The notes: generated by a model not told the origin, from the sequence alone. A DNA stretch of 31,087 bases from Ruminococcus sp. (GCF_016283395.1 NZ_JAEEMU010000059.1:1-31087), one strand, 5' to 3'; counted from the stretch's first letter, positions 12,525 to 21,004 are shown. Made by a program: numbers and translations.

Positions 12525-13469
12525 TCAGAACTGGATCTGGTCAATAACGCTTCTCAGTGCCTTTGCGCTGGCCTGAAGCTTCTCTATCTCCTTATCGTTG
12601 AGCTTTGGTGAGACTTCTCTCTCGATACCGTTGCTTCCGATAACACATGGGAGACTGAGGCATACATCGCTGATACCGTATCTGTCGTTTATCATAGTAG
12701 AAACCGTTAAGATGTTCTTTGAGTCACGGAGAACAGTGTCACATATCTTGTTAACGCTCATTGCGATAGCATAGAAAGTAGCACCCTTTCTCTTGATGAC
12801 TTCTGCGCCTGCCTTGCGGACTTCGTCGATGATCTCATCTTCATCAAGGTCTGCGTGATCCTGATCTGCGCAGTATTCATCAACAGGAACGCCTGCTATG
12901 TTCATTATAGACCATGGGATAAATGATGAATCGCCGTGCTCGCCGAATACATAAGCGTGGATGCTGTTAGGGCTGAGACCTACGTGGTCAGCGATTATGG
13001 AACGAAGTCTTGAAGTGTCAAGAGCTGTACCCGAACCAATAACCTGATTAGGTTTGAGGTCTGTACACTTCAGAATAGTGTATGTAAGGATATCAACAGG
13101 ATTGCTGACAACTACATAGATAGCATCGGGAGCGTATTTAGCCACCTGAGGCATTACTTCCTTGATGATATTTACGTTGGTCTGAGCAAGGTCGAGACGT
13201 GTCTGACCTGGCTTTCTTGCAAGACCAAGTGTGACAACTACGATATCGGAGTCTTTAGCGTCCTCGTATCCGCCGTCGAATACTTCAACGTTCTCACCGA
13301 ATGAAACGCCCTGACGTATATCCATAGCCTCGCCCTTTGCCTTAGCCTTGTTGATGTCAACAAGAACGATATCAGAGCAGGTACCTGCTACTGCGAATGT
13401 ATAAGCAACAGATGCGCCGACATTGCCTGCGCCAAGTATAGTTATCTTTGTACCGTTTTTCTCAGCCAT
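12525..13469 (-). CDS. L-lactate/malate dehydrogenase family protein (LDH-like fold, Arg at the specificity position)
   Basis: A 314-residue NAD-dependent 2-hydroxyacid dehydrogenase. Nucleotide-binding loop GAGNVG (13-18), Asp at the end of beta 2 (VLVDIN), catalytic Arg91 on the mobile loop, Asp151 and Arg154, and active-site His178 in GEHGDS. The overall sequence and Thr231 (GAT-FY) are LDH-like. The loop reads GLARKPGQTR, placing Arg85 where LDHs carry Gln102; Arg there is the classical malate dehydrogenase residue. It would normally be annotated lactate dehydrogenase, but MDH or dual activity is possible, and the neighbouring malic enzyme favours a malate role. Start 13469 has GGAGG at 8 bp; the upstream ATG lies across the RBS. 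Codon use is strongly biased, suggesting high expression. Confidence 0.85.
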   Translation of the reverse strand: MAEKNGTKITILGAGNVGASVAYTFAVAGTCSDIVLVDINKAKAKGEAMDIRQGVSFGENVEVFDGGYEDAKDSDIVVVTLGLARKPGQTRLDLAQTNVNIIKEVMPQVAKYAPDAIYVVVSNPVDILTYTILKCTDLKPNQVIGSGTALDTSRLRSIIADHVGLSPNSIHAYVFGEHGDSSFIPWSIMNIAGVPVDEYCADQDHADLDEDEIIDEVRKAGAEVIKRKGATFYAIAMSVNKICDTVLRDSKNILTVSTMINDRYGISDVCLSLPCVIGSNGIEREVSPKLNDKEIEKLQASAKALRSVIDQIQF

Positions 13470-13549
13470 TATGTTAACCTCCATAAATCTCGGTGGACTC
13501 TGCCTACATCATATCTTTTTTTCATTTTGCAGAGCTATATGTACTTATT

Positions 13550-13578
13550 ATTATAAACACAAAGGTGAAAAATATCAA
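13550..13578 (-). promoter_or_regulatory. Promoter of the LDH/MDH - malic enzyme operon
   Basis: On the minus strand TTGATA (13578-13573), 17-bp spacer, TATAAT (13555-13550), with a leader of about 75 nt. Confidence 0.75.
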
Positions 13579-13704
13579 GCAAAAACGCGGCTTTATTGCA
13601 AAAATCGTAAATTCATACAAAAGGCAGTAACATTTAACAAAGCTTTTTCACTCTGCGGATAATAGGCGGTGATTAGCCCGACCAATTAAAAAATCCGATT
13701 TTAA

Positions 13705-13763
13705 AATGAATAATATGCAAAATAAAGTGAATATTTTTGAAAATAATGAATATTTATGCAAAT
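13705..13763 (+). promoter_or_regulatory. ArgR (ARG box) candidate sites upstream of argG
   Basis: The best site is TGAAT-ATTT-ATGCA at 13747-13760, one mismatch from the consensus half-sites TGAAT-N4-ATTCA. A second, TGAAT-AAT-ATGCA (13707-13719), is one base short in the middle; a third half-site TGAAT lies at 13728-13732. They are about 20 bp apart, end 8 bp before the -35 box, and match the known placement of arginine repressor sites. No argR gene is in the window. Confidence 0.55.
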
Positions 13764-13767
13764 ATAC

Positions 13768-13795
13768 TTGACATTATTTTACTATGTAGTATAAT
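13768..13795 (+). promoter_or_regulatory. Promoter of argG
   Basis: TTGACA (13768-13773), 16-bp spacer, TATAAT (13790-13795). RBS GGAGGT at 13841-13846 lies 7 bp before the ATG at 13854. Confidence 0.8.
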
Positions 13796-13853
13796 AGATT
13801 TATATTGCAAATCCACGCAAAGTTTATGCGTTTATATTCAGGAGGTAATTACT

Positions 13854-15089
13854 ATGGCAAACAAAAAGGATATCAAAAAGGTAGTTCTGGCATATTCAGG
13901 CGGACTCGATACATCTATCATCATTCCGTGGCTCAAGGAAAACTACAATAACTGTGAAGTTATCGCTGTTTCAGGTGACGTAGGACAGGGCACAGAGCTT
14001 GACGGACTTGAGGAAAAGGCTATCAAGACAGGTGCTTCAAAGCTCATCATCGCTGACCTCAAGGAAGAGTTCATTCAGGACTATGTTTATCCTACAGTAC
14101 AGGCAGGCGCTATCTACGAGAACAGATATATGCTCGGTACATCATTTGCACGTCCTATCATTGCTAAGCGTATCGCTGAGATCGCTCTTGCAGAGGGTGC
14201 TGACGCTATCTGCCACGGCTGTACAGGTAAGGGCAACGATCAGGTAAGATTTGAGCTCGCTATCAAGGCTTTTGCTCCTGAAATGGCTATAATCGCTCCT
14301 TGGAGAGAATGGGACATCAAGAGCCGTGACGAAGAGATCGACTACGCTGAGGCTCACAATATCCCGCTCAAGATCAACAGAGAGACAAACTACTCAAAGG
14401 ACAAGAACATCTGGCACCTTTCACACGAAGGTCTCGACCTTGAGGATCCTGCAAACGAGCCACAGTACGAGAAGAAGGGCTTCCTTGAAATGGGCGTATC
14501 TCCTATCGACGCTCCTGACAAGCCAACATATATCACTATCCACTTCGAGAAGGGTGTTCCTACACAGCTCGACGGCAAGACACTCAACGGTGTTGAAATG
14601 GTATCAGCTCTTAACAAGCTCGGCGGCGAGAACGGTATCGGTCTTGCAGACCTCGTTGAGAACCGTCTCGTTGGTATGAAGTCAAGAGGCGTATATGAAA
14701 CACCTGGCGGTGCTATCCTTTACCACGCTCACGAAGTTCTCGAAACAATCACACTTGACAAGGAAACTGCACGTATCAAGCAGTACCTCGGCATCAAGTT
14801 CGCTGATATCGTATACAACGGTCAGTGGTACACACCTCTCCGTGAAGCTCTCACAGCTTTCGTTGACAAGACACAGGAGAGAGTTACAGGCGATGTTAAG
14901 CTCAAGCTCTACAAGGGCAACATCATCAATGCAGGCGTAACTTCACCATACACACTCTATGATGAGGAAGTTGCTACATTCGATGAGGACGAGGTTTACA
15001 ACCAGGCTGACGCAGCAGGCTTCATCAACCTCTTCGGTCTCCCGATAAAGGTTAGAGCTCAGCTGGACAAAAAGAGAAACAACAAGTAA
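13854..15089 (+). CDS. argG: Argininosuccinate synthase
   Basis: A 411-residue enzyme joining citrulline and aspartate with ATP to give argininosuccinate, the penultimate step of arginine synthesis. The ATP-pyrophosphatase P-loop is [10 protein letters not shown] near the N-terminus; [13 protein letters not shown] and the APWREWD region are typical of the family, and the length is close to the usual 400. ATG 13854 is chosen because of GGAGGT; the open frame extends upstream to 13737 only through the promoter. Codon use is strongly biased to a few codons (GCT, CTC, ACA), more than in its neighbours, suggesting very high expression. It is the first gene of a long plus-strand series holding all remaining arg genes, and its stop is 2 bp from the next start. 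Confidence 0.97.
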   Translation: MANKKDIKKVVLAYSGGLDTSIIIPWLKENYNNCEVIAVSGDVGQGTELDGLEEKAIKTGASKLIIADLKEEFIQDYVYPTVQAGAIYENRYMLGTSFARPIIAKRIAEIALAEGADAICHGCTGKGNDQVRFELAIKAFAPEMAIIAPWREWDIKSRDEEIDYAEAHNIPLKINRETNYSKDKNIWHLSHEGLDLEDPANEPQYEKKGFLEMGVSPIDAPDKPTYITIHFEKGVPTQLDGKTLNGVEMVSALNKLGGENGIGLADLVENRLVGMKSRGVYETPGGAILYHAHEVLETITLDKETARIKQYLGIKFADIVYNGQWYTPLREALTAFVDKTQERVTGDVKLKLYKGNIINAGVTSPYTLYDEEVATFDEDEVYNQADAAGFINLFGLPIKVRAQLDKKRNNK

Positions 15090-15091
15090 TC

Positions 15092-15571
15092 ATGGGAAGC
15101 TTTCTGTGGGTGTTTTATTGGCTGGTGATAGCGGCAGTTTTTATCGGCATAACGGTGTATCTCGTTATGAATATCATCGCCCTTAAAAAAAACACCACCG
15201 ACAGCTTTGAAGGCCAGCCTGTTGAAGTCGATGCAGTTGTTGAAGAAAATACTCTTACCTATTTTTCAACTGTAAAGAGTGTTTCTCCACAGGTCTCCGA
15301 GAAGATAAACTATGTCACGCTGAAATATGTGGCTGACGGAGTTACATTCACAAAGGAGGCAAAGCTTATAGACGTACATCAGCGTCTGAAAGCAGGCGAT
15401 ACTGTAAAGCTGTACTACGACAGCCTTGATTCGGGACGCGCTCTCCTTGCTGACGGCAGTGAGAAGCAGTCTGCGGTGAACGGCATAAAATGGGCTTTCG
15501 GCTATTATGTCATACTGTTTATAGTCGGCGCATTCATGTTCTTCGGAATAGCAAATGCGGTCAGCGAATAA
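15092..15571 (+). CDS. DUF3592-like membrane protein
   Basis: A 159-residue protein with a membrane helix at each end (about 5-28 and 133-155) and a beta-rich central domain with VDAVVEENT, YVTLKYVADG and LKAGDTVKLYYDSLD, the DUF3592 pattern. A smaller protein of the same type lies at 30514-30897. The ATG is 2 bp after the argG stop with no clear ribosome-binding site, so translation is probably coupled to argG. Function is unknown and nothing in it suggests a role in arginine synthesis. Confidence 0.6.
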   Translation: MGSFLWVFYWLVIAAVFIGITVYLVMNIIALKKNTTDSFEGQPVEVDAVVEENTLTYFSTVKSVSPQVSEKINYVTLKYVADGVTFTKEAKLIDVHQRLKAGDTVKLYYDSLDSGRALLADGSEKQSAVNGIKWAFGYYVILFIVGAFMFFGIANAVSE

Positions 15572-15602
15572 GCAGAAAAACTTGAAAAATATGTATAAGT
15601 TT

Positions 15603-15628
15603 CAGGCAGGGGAGCCTTCTCCTGCCTG
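15603..15628 (+). terminator. Terminator-like hairpin after the argG unit
   Basis: CAGGCAGG (15603-15610) pairs with CCTGCCTG (15621-15628), extended by G-U pairs. There is only a weak T run after it (TTACGATTT), so it may attenuate rather than end transcription. Confidence 0.45.
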
Positions 15629-15650
15629 TTACGATTTAATAGAATGCATA

Positions 15651-15727
15651 ATTCATAATGCATAATGCATAATTGAAAGTATTCCTGATCAATAATTATG
15701 AATTAAGCATTATGAATTATGAATTGA
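15651..15727. repeat. Inverted pair of heptad arrays without a palindrome
   Basis: GCATAAT, TCATAAT, GCATAAT, GCATAAT (about 15656-15672) face ATTATGA, ATTAAGC, ATTATGA, ATTATGA, ATTGAAG (about 15697-15727) across a 20-nt spacer. Together they form a long AT-rich stem-loop. This is the heptad part of the dispersed repeats without the GTAG hairpin. It supplies the spurious upstream extension of the next open frame. Confidence 0.7.
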
Positions 15728-15744
15728 AGGAAAGGAGAATTACT

Positions 15745-16161
15745 ATGGTGAAGATAAGGCTCATGACTATCAATGACTGGAAAGGCGTTGAAGAGGTCTG
15801 GAAAGAACACGAAGGCACAAACCCCGTTGACGACTGCGAGGAAGGCTTTACAAGATACCTTAAACGCAATCCCACCACAAGCTTCGTTGCTGTGGACGGC
15901 GAAAAGATAATCGGTACGATACTGGCAGGTCATGACGGACGAAGAGGCTTCTTCCACCATGTTGTAGTTGCTCCTGAGTACAGAAACCGCGGTATCGGTG
16001 AGGACTTGGTCAACCACGCTATGGACGCTCTCGAAAAAGAGGGCATACAGAAAACGGCTCTCGTTGTTTTTGAATACAACGATCTTGGCAACGGCTTCTG
16101 GGAGCACATAGGCTTCACCACAAGACCCGATCTTGTTTACCGCAATAAGTACGTAAAATAA
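15745..16161 (+). CDS. GNAT-family N-acetyltransferase
   Basis: A 138-residue acetyltransferase of the GNAT fold. The acetyl-CoA pyrophosphate loop is seen as PEYRNRGIGEDLV, preceded by the strand GFFHHVVVAPE and followed by the helix and strand KTALVVFEYND and FWEHIGFTTRPD. The substrate is unknown. The start is ATG 15745 with AAAGGAG upstream; an earlier in-frame ATG at 15673 would translate the heptad repeat (NYELSIMNYEL) and is rejected. It could acetylate an amine or a protein; position in the arginine cluster might suggest an amino acid substrate such as glutamate, but it is much shorter than ArgA and there is no evidence. The deaminase starts 1 bp after its stop. Confidence 0.85.
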   Translation: MVKIRLMTINDWKGVEEVWKEHEGTNPVDDCEEGFTRYLKRNPTTSFVAVDGEKIIGTILAGHDGRRGFFHHVVVAPEYRNRGIGEDLVNHAMDALEKEGIQKTALVVFEYNDLGNGFWEHIGFTTRPDLVYRNKYVK

Positions 16162-16162
16162 T

Positions 16163-16606
16163 ATGGATAAATTCATGAAGATAGCCATTGATGAGGCGCG
16201 TACAGGCATTACCGCAGGTCACGGAGGACCTTTCGGCTGTGTCATCGTCAAAGAAGGCAAGGTGGTCGGCAGAGGGCATAACGAGGTAATAAAGCAGAAT
16301 GACCCTACCTGTCACGGAGAAGTAATGGCTATACGAGATGCCTGCAAAAATCTCGGTACATATGACCTTTCGGGCTGCGAGCTCTACACTACCGCAGAGC
16401 CGTGCCCCATGTGCCGCGGAGCTGTCATGTGGTCGAATATCAGAAAGGTGTATTTCGGCTGCAATATTGCTGATACAGACAGTATCGGCTTCAGAGACAA
16501 GGTTTTCTACGAGTCTGACGAGGATATATCCGAGGAGCTTGAACGTGAGAAGTGCCTTGAAGTATTTGAGGAATACCGTGCTATAAACGACAAAAAGAGC
16601 TACTGA
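16163..16606 (+). CDS. Cytidine-deaminase-fold nucleobase deaminase, guanine deaminase-like
   Basis: A 147-residue zinc hydrolase. The zinc and catalytic motifs are CHGEVMA (His and catalytic Glu) and EPCPMC (two Cys). Overall pattern and length, with GGPFGCVIVKEGKVVGRGHNEV and a C-terminal ISEELEREKCLEVFEEY, fit the GuaD guanine deaminases of Bacillus rather than tRNA adenosine deaminase TadA. The expected reaction is guanine to xanthine plus ammonia; a related purine or cytosine substrate is possible. It follows the GNAT gene by 1 bp and is surely co-transcribed with it. Confidence 0.85.
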   Translation: MDKFMKIAIDEARTGITAGHGGPFGCVIVKEGKVVGRGHNEVIKQNDPTCHGEVMAIRDACKNLGTYDLSGCELYTTAEPCPMCRGAVMWSNIRKVYFGCNIADTDSIGFRDKVFYESDEDISEELEREKCLEVFEEYRAINDKKSY

Positions 16607-16650
16607 CAAACTACTTCATACAACATCACCTCACTAAAAGGAGAACTATT

Positions 16651-16803
16651 ATGAAAAGCGGTAATTTTGGCATAGCTTTGATACTTTTTGCAATATTCCT
16701 TACGCTTAACAGCACGGGAATGGAACTTTTTACATTTATTATTGCGCTCACAGGACTTGGCTGTTCCATAGCAGAGAATATAATGCAGAAAAAGAAAAAG
16801 TGA
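16651..16803 (+). CDS. Small membrane protein, 50 residues
   Basis: ATG 16651 has AGGAG at 7 bp. The product starts MKSGNFGIALILF, has two closely spaced hydrophobic helices (about 6-20 and 25-42) and ends in AENIMQKKKK. It resembles in plan the 59-residue proteins at 10350-10529 and 10859-11038 (short, two helices, lysine tail), but the sequence similarity is too low for me to call it homologous. Function is unknown. It lies between the deaminase and the lipoprotein hydrolase, 17 bp before the latter. Confidence 0.6.
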   Translation: MKSGNFGIALILFAIFLTLNSTGMELFTFIIALTGLGCSIAENIMQKKKK

Positions 16804-16820
16804 GCTACAGGAGAATTATA

Positions 16821-18188
16821 ATGGCAGATATGAGAAAGATCAGAAGCGTTCTTGCGGTTATGGCAGCTTTATCGCTGCTTGCAGGCTGCGGAGAGAAAAA
16901 GACTTCCGATAGTAATAATACCACAGAAGCAGCAACTACTACAGCAGTTACTACGGAAGCTGCAACAGAGGATACTACCTCAGCTTCGAGCGATACTGAC
17001 TATGTAGAGCTTTCGAGAAAGCTCCTTGATGACATCTTAAATGACGATTTCAAGCCTGTTATGGAACTGTTTTCTGAAAACTGCAAGGCACAGCTCACCG
17101 AGGGCGTACTCATGGAGGGCTGGAAAAACATAAAAGAAGAAGGCGGCAATTTCATTGCCGTAAAGGACTCCAAGACAGAAACTCAGCAGGGCATGACCAT
17201 TGTAACTACGGGAATTGATTTCGATAAGACCGATTTTGATTTCCTGCTTGCTTTCAATGAAAAAGGCGAGATAGAGGGCATAATGTTCACTTATCCCGAG
17301 GAAGAGGAGATAACTCCTCAGGTAACAGCCACATTTGCAGAGACCTGCATAAAGGTAGGAGAAAAAGAGCTGGACGGTATGCTCACTATGCCAAAGAATG
17401 TCGAAAAGCCGCCTGTAGTGATACTCATACAGGGCTCGGGTCAGCACAATATGAACGAGGGCAGCGGCGAGCTTGCTACATTCAACGAGCTGGCACACGG
17501 ACTTGCCGAAAGAGGAATTGCTTCCATAAGGTACAACAAGAGATTTTATCAGTATTCCGAACTGGGAGCTGACGGAAACTATACTGTAGAAGAAGAGATA
17601 CTTGACGATGCAGCAGCTGCTGTAAAGCTTGCGAAGTCCTATGCGGACGATGGCAAGGTAAGCGGCATATTCGTAATGGGACACAGTCTCGGAGGCTGCG
17701 TTGCACCTTCTATCGCAAAGGCAAACAGTGATGTACAGGGTATAATCTCACTTGCAGGTACTCCGAGAGACCTTACAGATGTTATTATAGACCAGCTTAC
17801 TGCACAGAGAGATGATGCGGAAGTCGGCGCACAGAAGGACTCGTTACAGGAAATGCTCGATGATGCAGCTGTAATGAAGGAAGGCAATGACAAGGACGCA
17901 ACTCTCCTTGGCTGGGGATATAATTACTTCAATTCCCTCAAGGAGCTGAAAATAGGCGAAACTGCAAAGAGTCTCGATATCCCCATGCTGTTCTTACAGG
18001 GCGATTCCGATGTACAGGTATACCCCGACAAGGACTTCCCACTGTGGAAGGAATACCTTGAGGGAAAGGACAATTGCACATACAAGCTTTACGAAGGTCT
18101 CGGACATTTCTTCAGTGATGAGGACGGACATCTTAACAAGCAGGTAATGGACGATACAGCTGAATTTGTAAAAAACAGTGTTAAATAA
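16821..18188 (+). CDS. Lipoprotein with DUF3887-like domain and alpha/beta hydrolase domain
   Basis: A 455-residue secreted lipoprotein: signal peptide with lipobox LLAGC (Cys about residue 23), a Thr/Ala/Glu-rich linker to about residue 55, a DUF3887-like domain (about 60-165; YVELSRKLLDDILNDDFKPVMELFSENCK) and an alpha/beta hydrolase domain. The nucleophile elbow is GHSLGG (Ser289), an oxyanion region is ILIQGSGQHN, an Asp is in FLQGDSDVQVYP and the catalytic His in GLGHFFSDEDG. An esterase or peptidase acting at the cell surface is likely. Start 16821 has AGGAG; the ORF opens 7 codons earlier. Its leader and first codons (ATGGCAGATATGA) closely match those of argH. Confidence 0.85.
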   Translation: MADMRKIRSVLAVMAALSLLAGCGEKKTSDSNNTTEAATTTAVTTEAATEDTTSASSDTDYVELSRKLLDDILNDDFKPVMELFSENCKAQLTEGVLMEGWKNIKEEGGNFIAVKDSKTETQQGMTIVTTGIDFDKTDFDFLLAFNEKGEIEGIMFTYPEEEEITPQVTATFAETCIKVGEKELDGMLTMPKNVEKPPVVILIQGSGQHNMNEGSGELATFNELAHGLAERGIASIRYNKRFYQYSELGADGNYTVEEEILDDAAAAVKLAKSYADDGKVSGIFVMGHSLGGCVAPSIAKANSDVQGIISLAGTPRDLTDVIIDQLTAQRDDAEVGAQKDSLQEMLDDAAVMKEGNDKDATLLGWGYNYFNSLKELKIGETAKSLDIPMLFLQGDSDVQVYPDKDFPLWKEYLEGKDNCTYKLYEGLGHFFSDEDGHLNKQVMDDTAEFVKNSVK

Positions 18189-18233
18189 TGATTTTTTATC
18201 GGATATGAAATTTGTATTACAGGAGAGATAATT

Positions 18234-19613
18234 ATGGCAGATATGATGTGGGCAGGAAGATTTTCAAAGCAGGTAGATGAGGGCGTCAACGCTTTCAATT
18301 CTTCTATTTCATTTGACGGACGTATGTATGAACATGATATACGCGGAAGTATAGCTCATGCAACTATGCTGGGCGACTGCGGTATAATCCCAAAGGAGGA
18401 CAGCAAGCTTATAATAGGCGAGCTGTGCAAGATAAGCAATGATATAGCAGACGGAGCTGTCGAGCTTGATCCGAATGCCGAGGATATCCATATGTTCATC
18501 GAAGCCGAGCTTACAAAACGTCTCGGCGACGTTGGAAAAAGACTTCACACAAGCCGCTCAAGAAACGATCAGGTAGCAGTTGACCTAAGACTTTATCTCC
18601 GTGATGAGATAGCTGAGATATACTCACTTGTAAAGGAGCTTGCCGTTACACTTCTCAACATGGCAAGAGAGCATACCGAGACTATAATGCCGGGATATAC
18701 TCACCTCCAGAGAGCACAGCCTATCACATTTGCACATCATCTTCTAGCTTATGTATGGATGCTTCTCCGTGATATGGAAAGATTGCAGGATACAAGCAAG
18801 AGAATGAACTATTGTCCTCTCGGAAGCGGTGCGCTTGCAGGTACTACTTATAAAACAAACCGCAAGCAGACCTCAGACCTTCTCGGCTTTACAGCTCCTA
18901 TGCCAAACAGCCTTGACGGTGTTTCCGACCGTGACTACTGTATCGAGCTTTGCTCGGCACTCTCCATACTTATGACACATCTTTCAAGATTTTCCGAGGA
19001 AATAATCCTCTGGTGCTCATGGGAATTCAAATTCGTTGAGCTTGATGACGCTTTTGCTACAGGCTCGTCTATAATGCCACAGAAGAAGAACCCTGACGTT
19101 ACCGAGCTTATCCGAGGCAAGACAGGCAGAGTAAACGGCGACCTTGTAACTCTCCTCACTATGATGAAGGGCATACCGCTTGCTTATAACAAGGATATGC
19201 AGGAGGACAAGGAAGCTATATTCGATGCAGTTGACAACGTTAAGCTCTGCGTAAAGACTTTCACTCCTATGCTTGCAACAATGCGCGTACTCAAGGATAA
19301 TATGAGAAACGCAGCTGCAAGAGGATTTATAAACGCTACGGACTGCGCTGATTACCTCGTTAAAAAGGGTATGCCTTTCCGTGACGCATACAAGATAACA
19401 GGTACTCTCGTTGCAAGATGCATCGAGGACGGTCTTACACTTGAAACACTTCCTATAGAGGAATACAGGAAGATGACCGATCTCTTCGACAAGGACGTAT
19501 ATGAGGCAATAAGTCTTGAGACCTGCGTCCGCGAGAGAAAGTCAGAAGGCGGTCCTTCGCCTGATGCTGTAAGAGAGCAGATAAAGCTTGCAGAAAAGGC
19601 TCTGGATCTCTGA
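18234..19613 (+). CDS. argH: Argininosuccinate lyase
   Basis: A 459-residue enzyme of the fumarase/aspartase superfamily that splits argininosuccinate into arginine and fumarate. Superfamily blocks are visible: RLHTSRSRNDQVAVDLRLYLRD, MPGYTHLQRAQPITFAHH and the signature loop GSSIMPQKKNP with the catalytic Ser279. Length is typical. AGGAGAG precedes the ATG. It is separated from argG by five genes that have no evident arginine role. A small membrane protein gene begins 1 bp after its stop. Confidence 0.97.
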   Translation: MADMMWAGRFSKQVDEGVNAFNSSISFDGRMYEHDIRGSIAHATMLGDCGIIPKEDSKLIIGELCKISNDIADGAVELDPNAEDIHMFIEAELTKRLGDVGKRLHTSRSRNDQVAVDLRLYLRDEIAEIYSLVKELAVTLLNMAREHTETIMPGYTHLQRAQPITFAHHLLAYVWMLLRDMERLQDTSKRMNYCPLGSGALAGTTYKTNRKQTSDLLGFTAPMPNSLDGVSDRDYCIELCSALSILMTHLSRFSEEIILWCSWEFKFVELDDAFATGSSIMPQKKNPDVTELIRGKTGRVNGDLVTLLTMMKGIPLAYNKDMQEDKEAIFDAVDNVKLCVKTFTPMLATMRVLKDNMRNAAARGFINATDCADYLVKKGMPFRDAYKITGTLVARCIEDGLTLETLPIEEYRKMTDLFDKDVYEAISLETCVRERKSEGGPSPDAVREQIKLAEKALDL

Positions 19614-19614
19614 T

Positions 19615-19869
19615 ATGAAGAAAAAGGATATAACCTTTATCATAGGACTGACTATCCTTATGGGTGTTACATGGATAATAGGTGAGCTTGTTATGGGACT
19701 GTGGATAGCAGTTATGCCGAGAACGCATATAATCTGGTTCGCAGTTATAGTTACCATAACACTTGCAATAAGCATATGGCACTCTTTCATTGAGGACAAG
19801 TCAGACCTTGAAGACCCCAAACGCGCTAAGTATGAGCGCAAAGTCAATAAGAGAAAAAATAAGAATTAA
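19615..19869 (+). CDS. Small membrane protein with basic C-terminus, 84 residues
   Basis: The ATG lies 1 bp after the argH stop (19611-19613) without a clear RBS of its own, so it is probably coupled to argH. Two helices (about 7-33 and 38-58) are followed by a charged tail (DLEDPKRAKYERKVNKRKNKN). Family unknown. The TAA stop (19867-19869) is immediately followed by a heptad repeat array. Confidence 0.65.
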   Translation: MKKKDITFIIGLTILMGVTWIIGELVMGLWIAVMPRTHIIWFAVIVTITLAISIWHSFIEDKSDLEDPKRAKYERKVNKRKNKN

Positions 19870-20012
19870 GAGTGATTAGTGCATAGTAGTGGCTGCCTTT
19901 GGCAGTCCGTCAATAACGCATAAATTATAAATGACTCACTGTAGGGGCGCATGACCTACGCCCGCAAGTGAGCAGAGAGTAGAATTGTAGGGGCTGGCGT
20001 CCTCGACAGCCC
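19870..20012. repeat. Heptad array and three palindromes between argH unit and argC
   Basis: GTGATTA/GTGCATA heptads from 19872 lead into GTAG 19886-19889 and a decayed palindrome 19891-19908 (GGCTGCC, loop TTT, GGCAGTCC; one base of the left arm appears lost). A second copy has GTAG 19941-19944 and palindrome 19945-19963 with one mismatch (GGGCGCA ... TACGCCC). A third has GTAG 19987-19990 and palindrome 19991-20012, identical to 9981-10002. The last ends 38 bp before argC. Confidence 0.8.
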
Positions 20013-20050
20013 GATAAATTCAGCATATTGAAAAAACGGAGGAATTAACA

Positions 20051-21004
20051 ATGTCAGTAAAAATCTACATAGACGGTCAGGAAGGCACGACAGGTCTTAA
20101 AATACAGGAGCGTTTCAAGGACAGAAAAGACCTTGAGATAATGAAGATCAGCGAGGAGCTGAGAAAAGACCCTGCCGAACGTGCCCGTCTTATCAACAGT
20201 GCGGACTATGTTTTCCTTTGTCTGCCTGATGCGGCTTCTATCGAGGCTGTATCGTTCATTGACAAGGATAACGACCATGTACGTATTATCGATGCTTCAA
20301 CAGCTCACCGTACAAATCCCGACTGGGCTTACGGTTTCCCCGAGCTTTCACCTGCTCACAGGGAAAAGATACGCACATCGAACAGAGTCGCAGTTCCGGG
20401 CTGTTATGCAAGCGGATTTGCTTCCATAGTTTATCCTCTTGTAAATAACGGGATAATACCTGCTGATTTCCCTGTTTTTGCATATGCTACATCGGGCTAC
20501 AGCGGAGCAGGCAAAAAGGCTATCGCAGTATATGAGGGCGAGGACAAGCCCTTTGAGTTCAACAGTCCGCGTCAGTACGCGCTTTCTCAGCAGCATAAGC
20601 ACTTGCCTGAAATGAAAGCGGTATCGGGACTTACATACACTCCAATGTTCAATCCTATGGTATGTGACTATTTCAGCGGCATGGTAGTAAGTGTGCCGAT
20701 ACAGACAAGAATGTTGGATAAAAAGGTCACAGCACAGCAGGTACATGAGATGTATGCAAAGCACTATGAGGGTGCAAAAATGGTAGAGGTAATGCCTCTT
20801 ATGTCAGCTGACGAGCAGAAAGCGTTCTTCCTTGCATCGAATACTCTCAGCGGACAGAACAAATTACAGGTGTTTGTTTTTGGCAATGACGAGCAGATAC
20901 TTCTTTGTTCACGCCTTGATAATCTTGGCAAGGGAGCAAGCGGTGCAGCTGTACAGTGCCTTAACATAATGATGAATATTGATGAAACGACAGGATTAGT
21001 ATGA
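20051..21004 (+). CDS. argC: N-acetyl-gamma-glutamyl-phosphate reductase, short (type 2) form
   Basis: A 317-residue NADPH-dependent reductase making N-acetylglutamate semialdehyde from the acyl phosphate. The N-terminal IYIDGQEGTTGLKIQERF and the catalytic Cys118 in VPGCYASG, with ATSGYSGAG, identify the shorter second type of ArgC (about 310 residues) rather than the 345-residue common form. GGAGG precedes the ATG. Its stop overlaps an ATG at 21001 of the next open frame, but the better start of that gene is 21043. The gene comes directly after a repeat cluster with no obvious promoter, so it may depend on read-through from argH or on a promoter inside the repeats. Confidence 0.95.
   Translation: MSVKIYIDGQEGTTGLKIQERFKDRKDLEIMKISEELRKDPAERARLINSADYVFLCLPDAASIEAVSFIDKDNDHVRIIDASTAHRTNPDWAYGFPELSPAHREKIRTSNRVAVPGCYASGFASIVYPLVNNGIIPADFPVFAYATSGYSGAGKKAIAVYEGEDKPFEFNSPRQYALSQQHKHLPEMKAVSGLTYTPMFNPMVCDYFSGMVVSVPIQTRMLDKKVTAQQVHEMYAKHYEGAKMVEVMPLMSADEQKAFFLASNTLSGQNKLQVFVFGNDEQILLCSRLDNLGKGASGAAVQCLNIMMNIDETTGLV

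Noticed and set aside
13737..13853. Upstream start of argG giving 39 extra residues
   Set aside because: The extension would translate the operator and promoter; GGAGGT and family alignment support 13854.
15673..15744. Upstream start of the GNAT protein
   Set aside because: The extra residues are translated heptad repeats; AAAGGAG and the family start support 15745.
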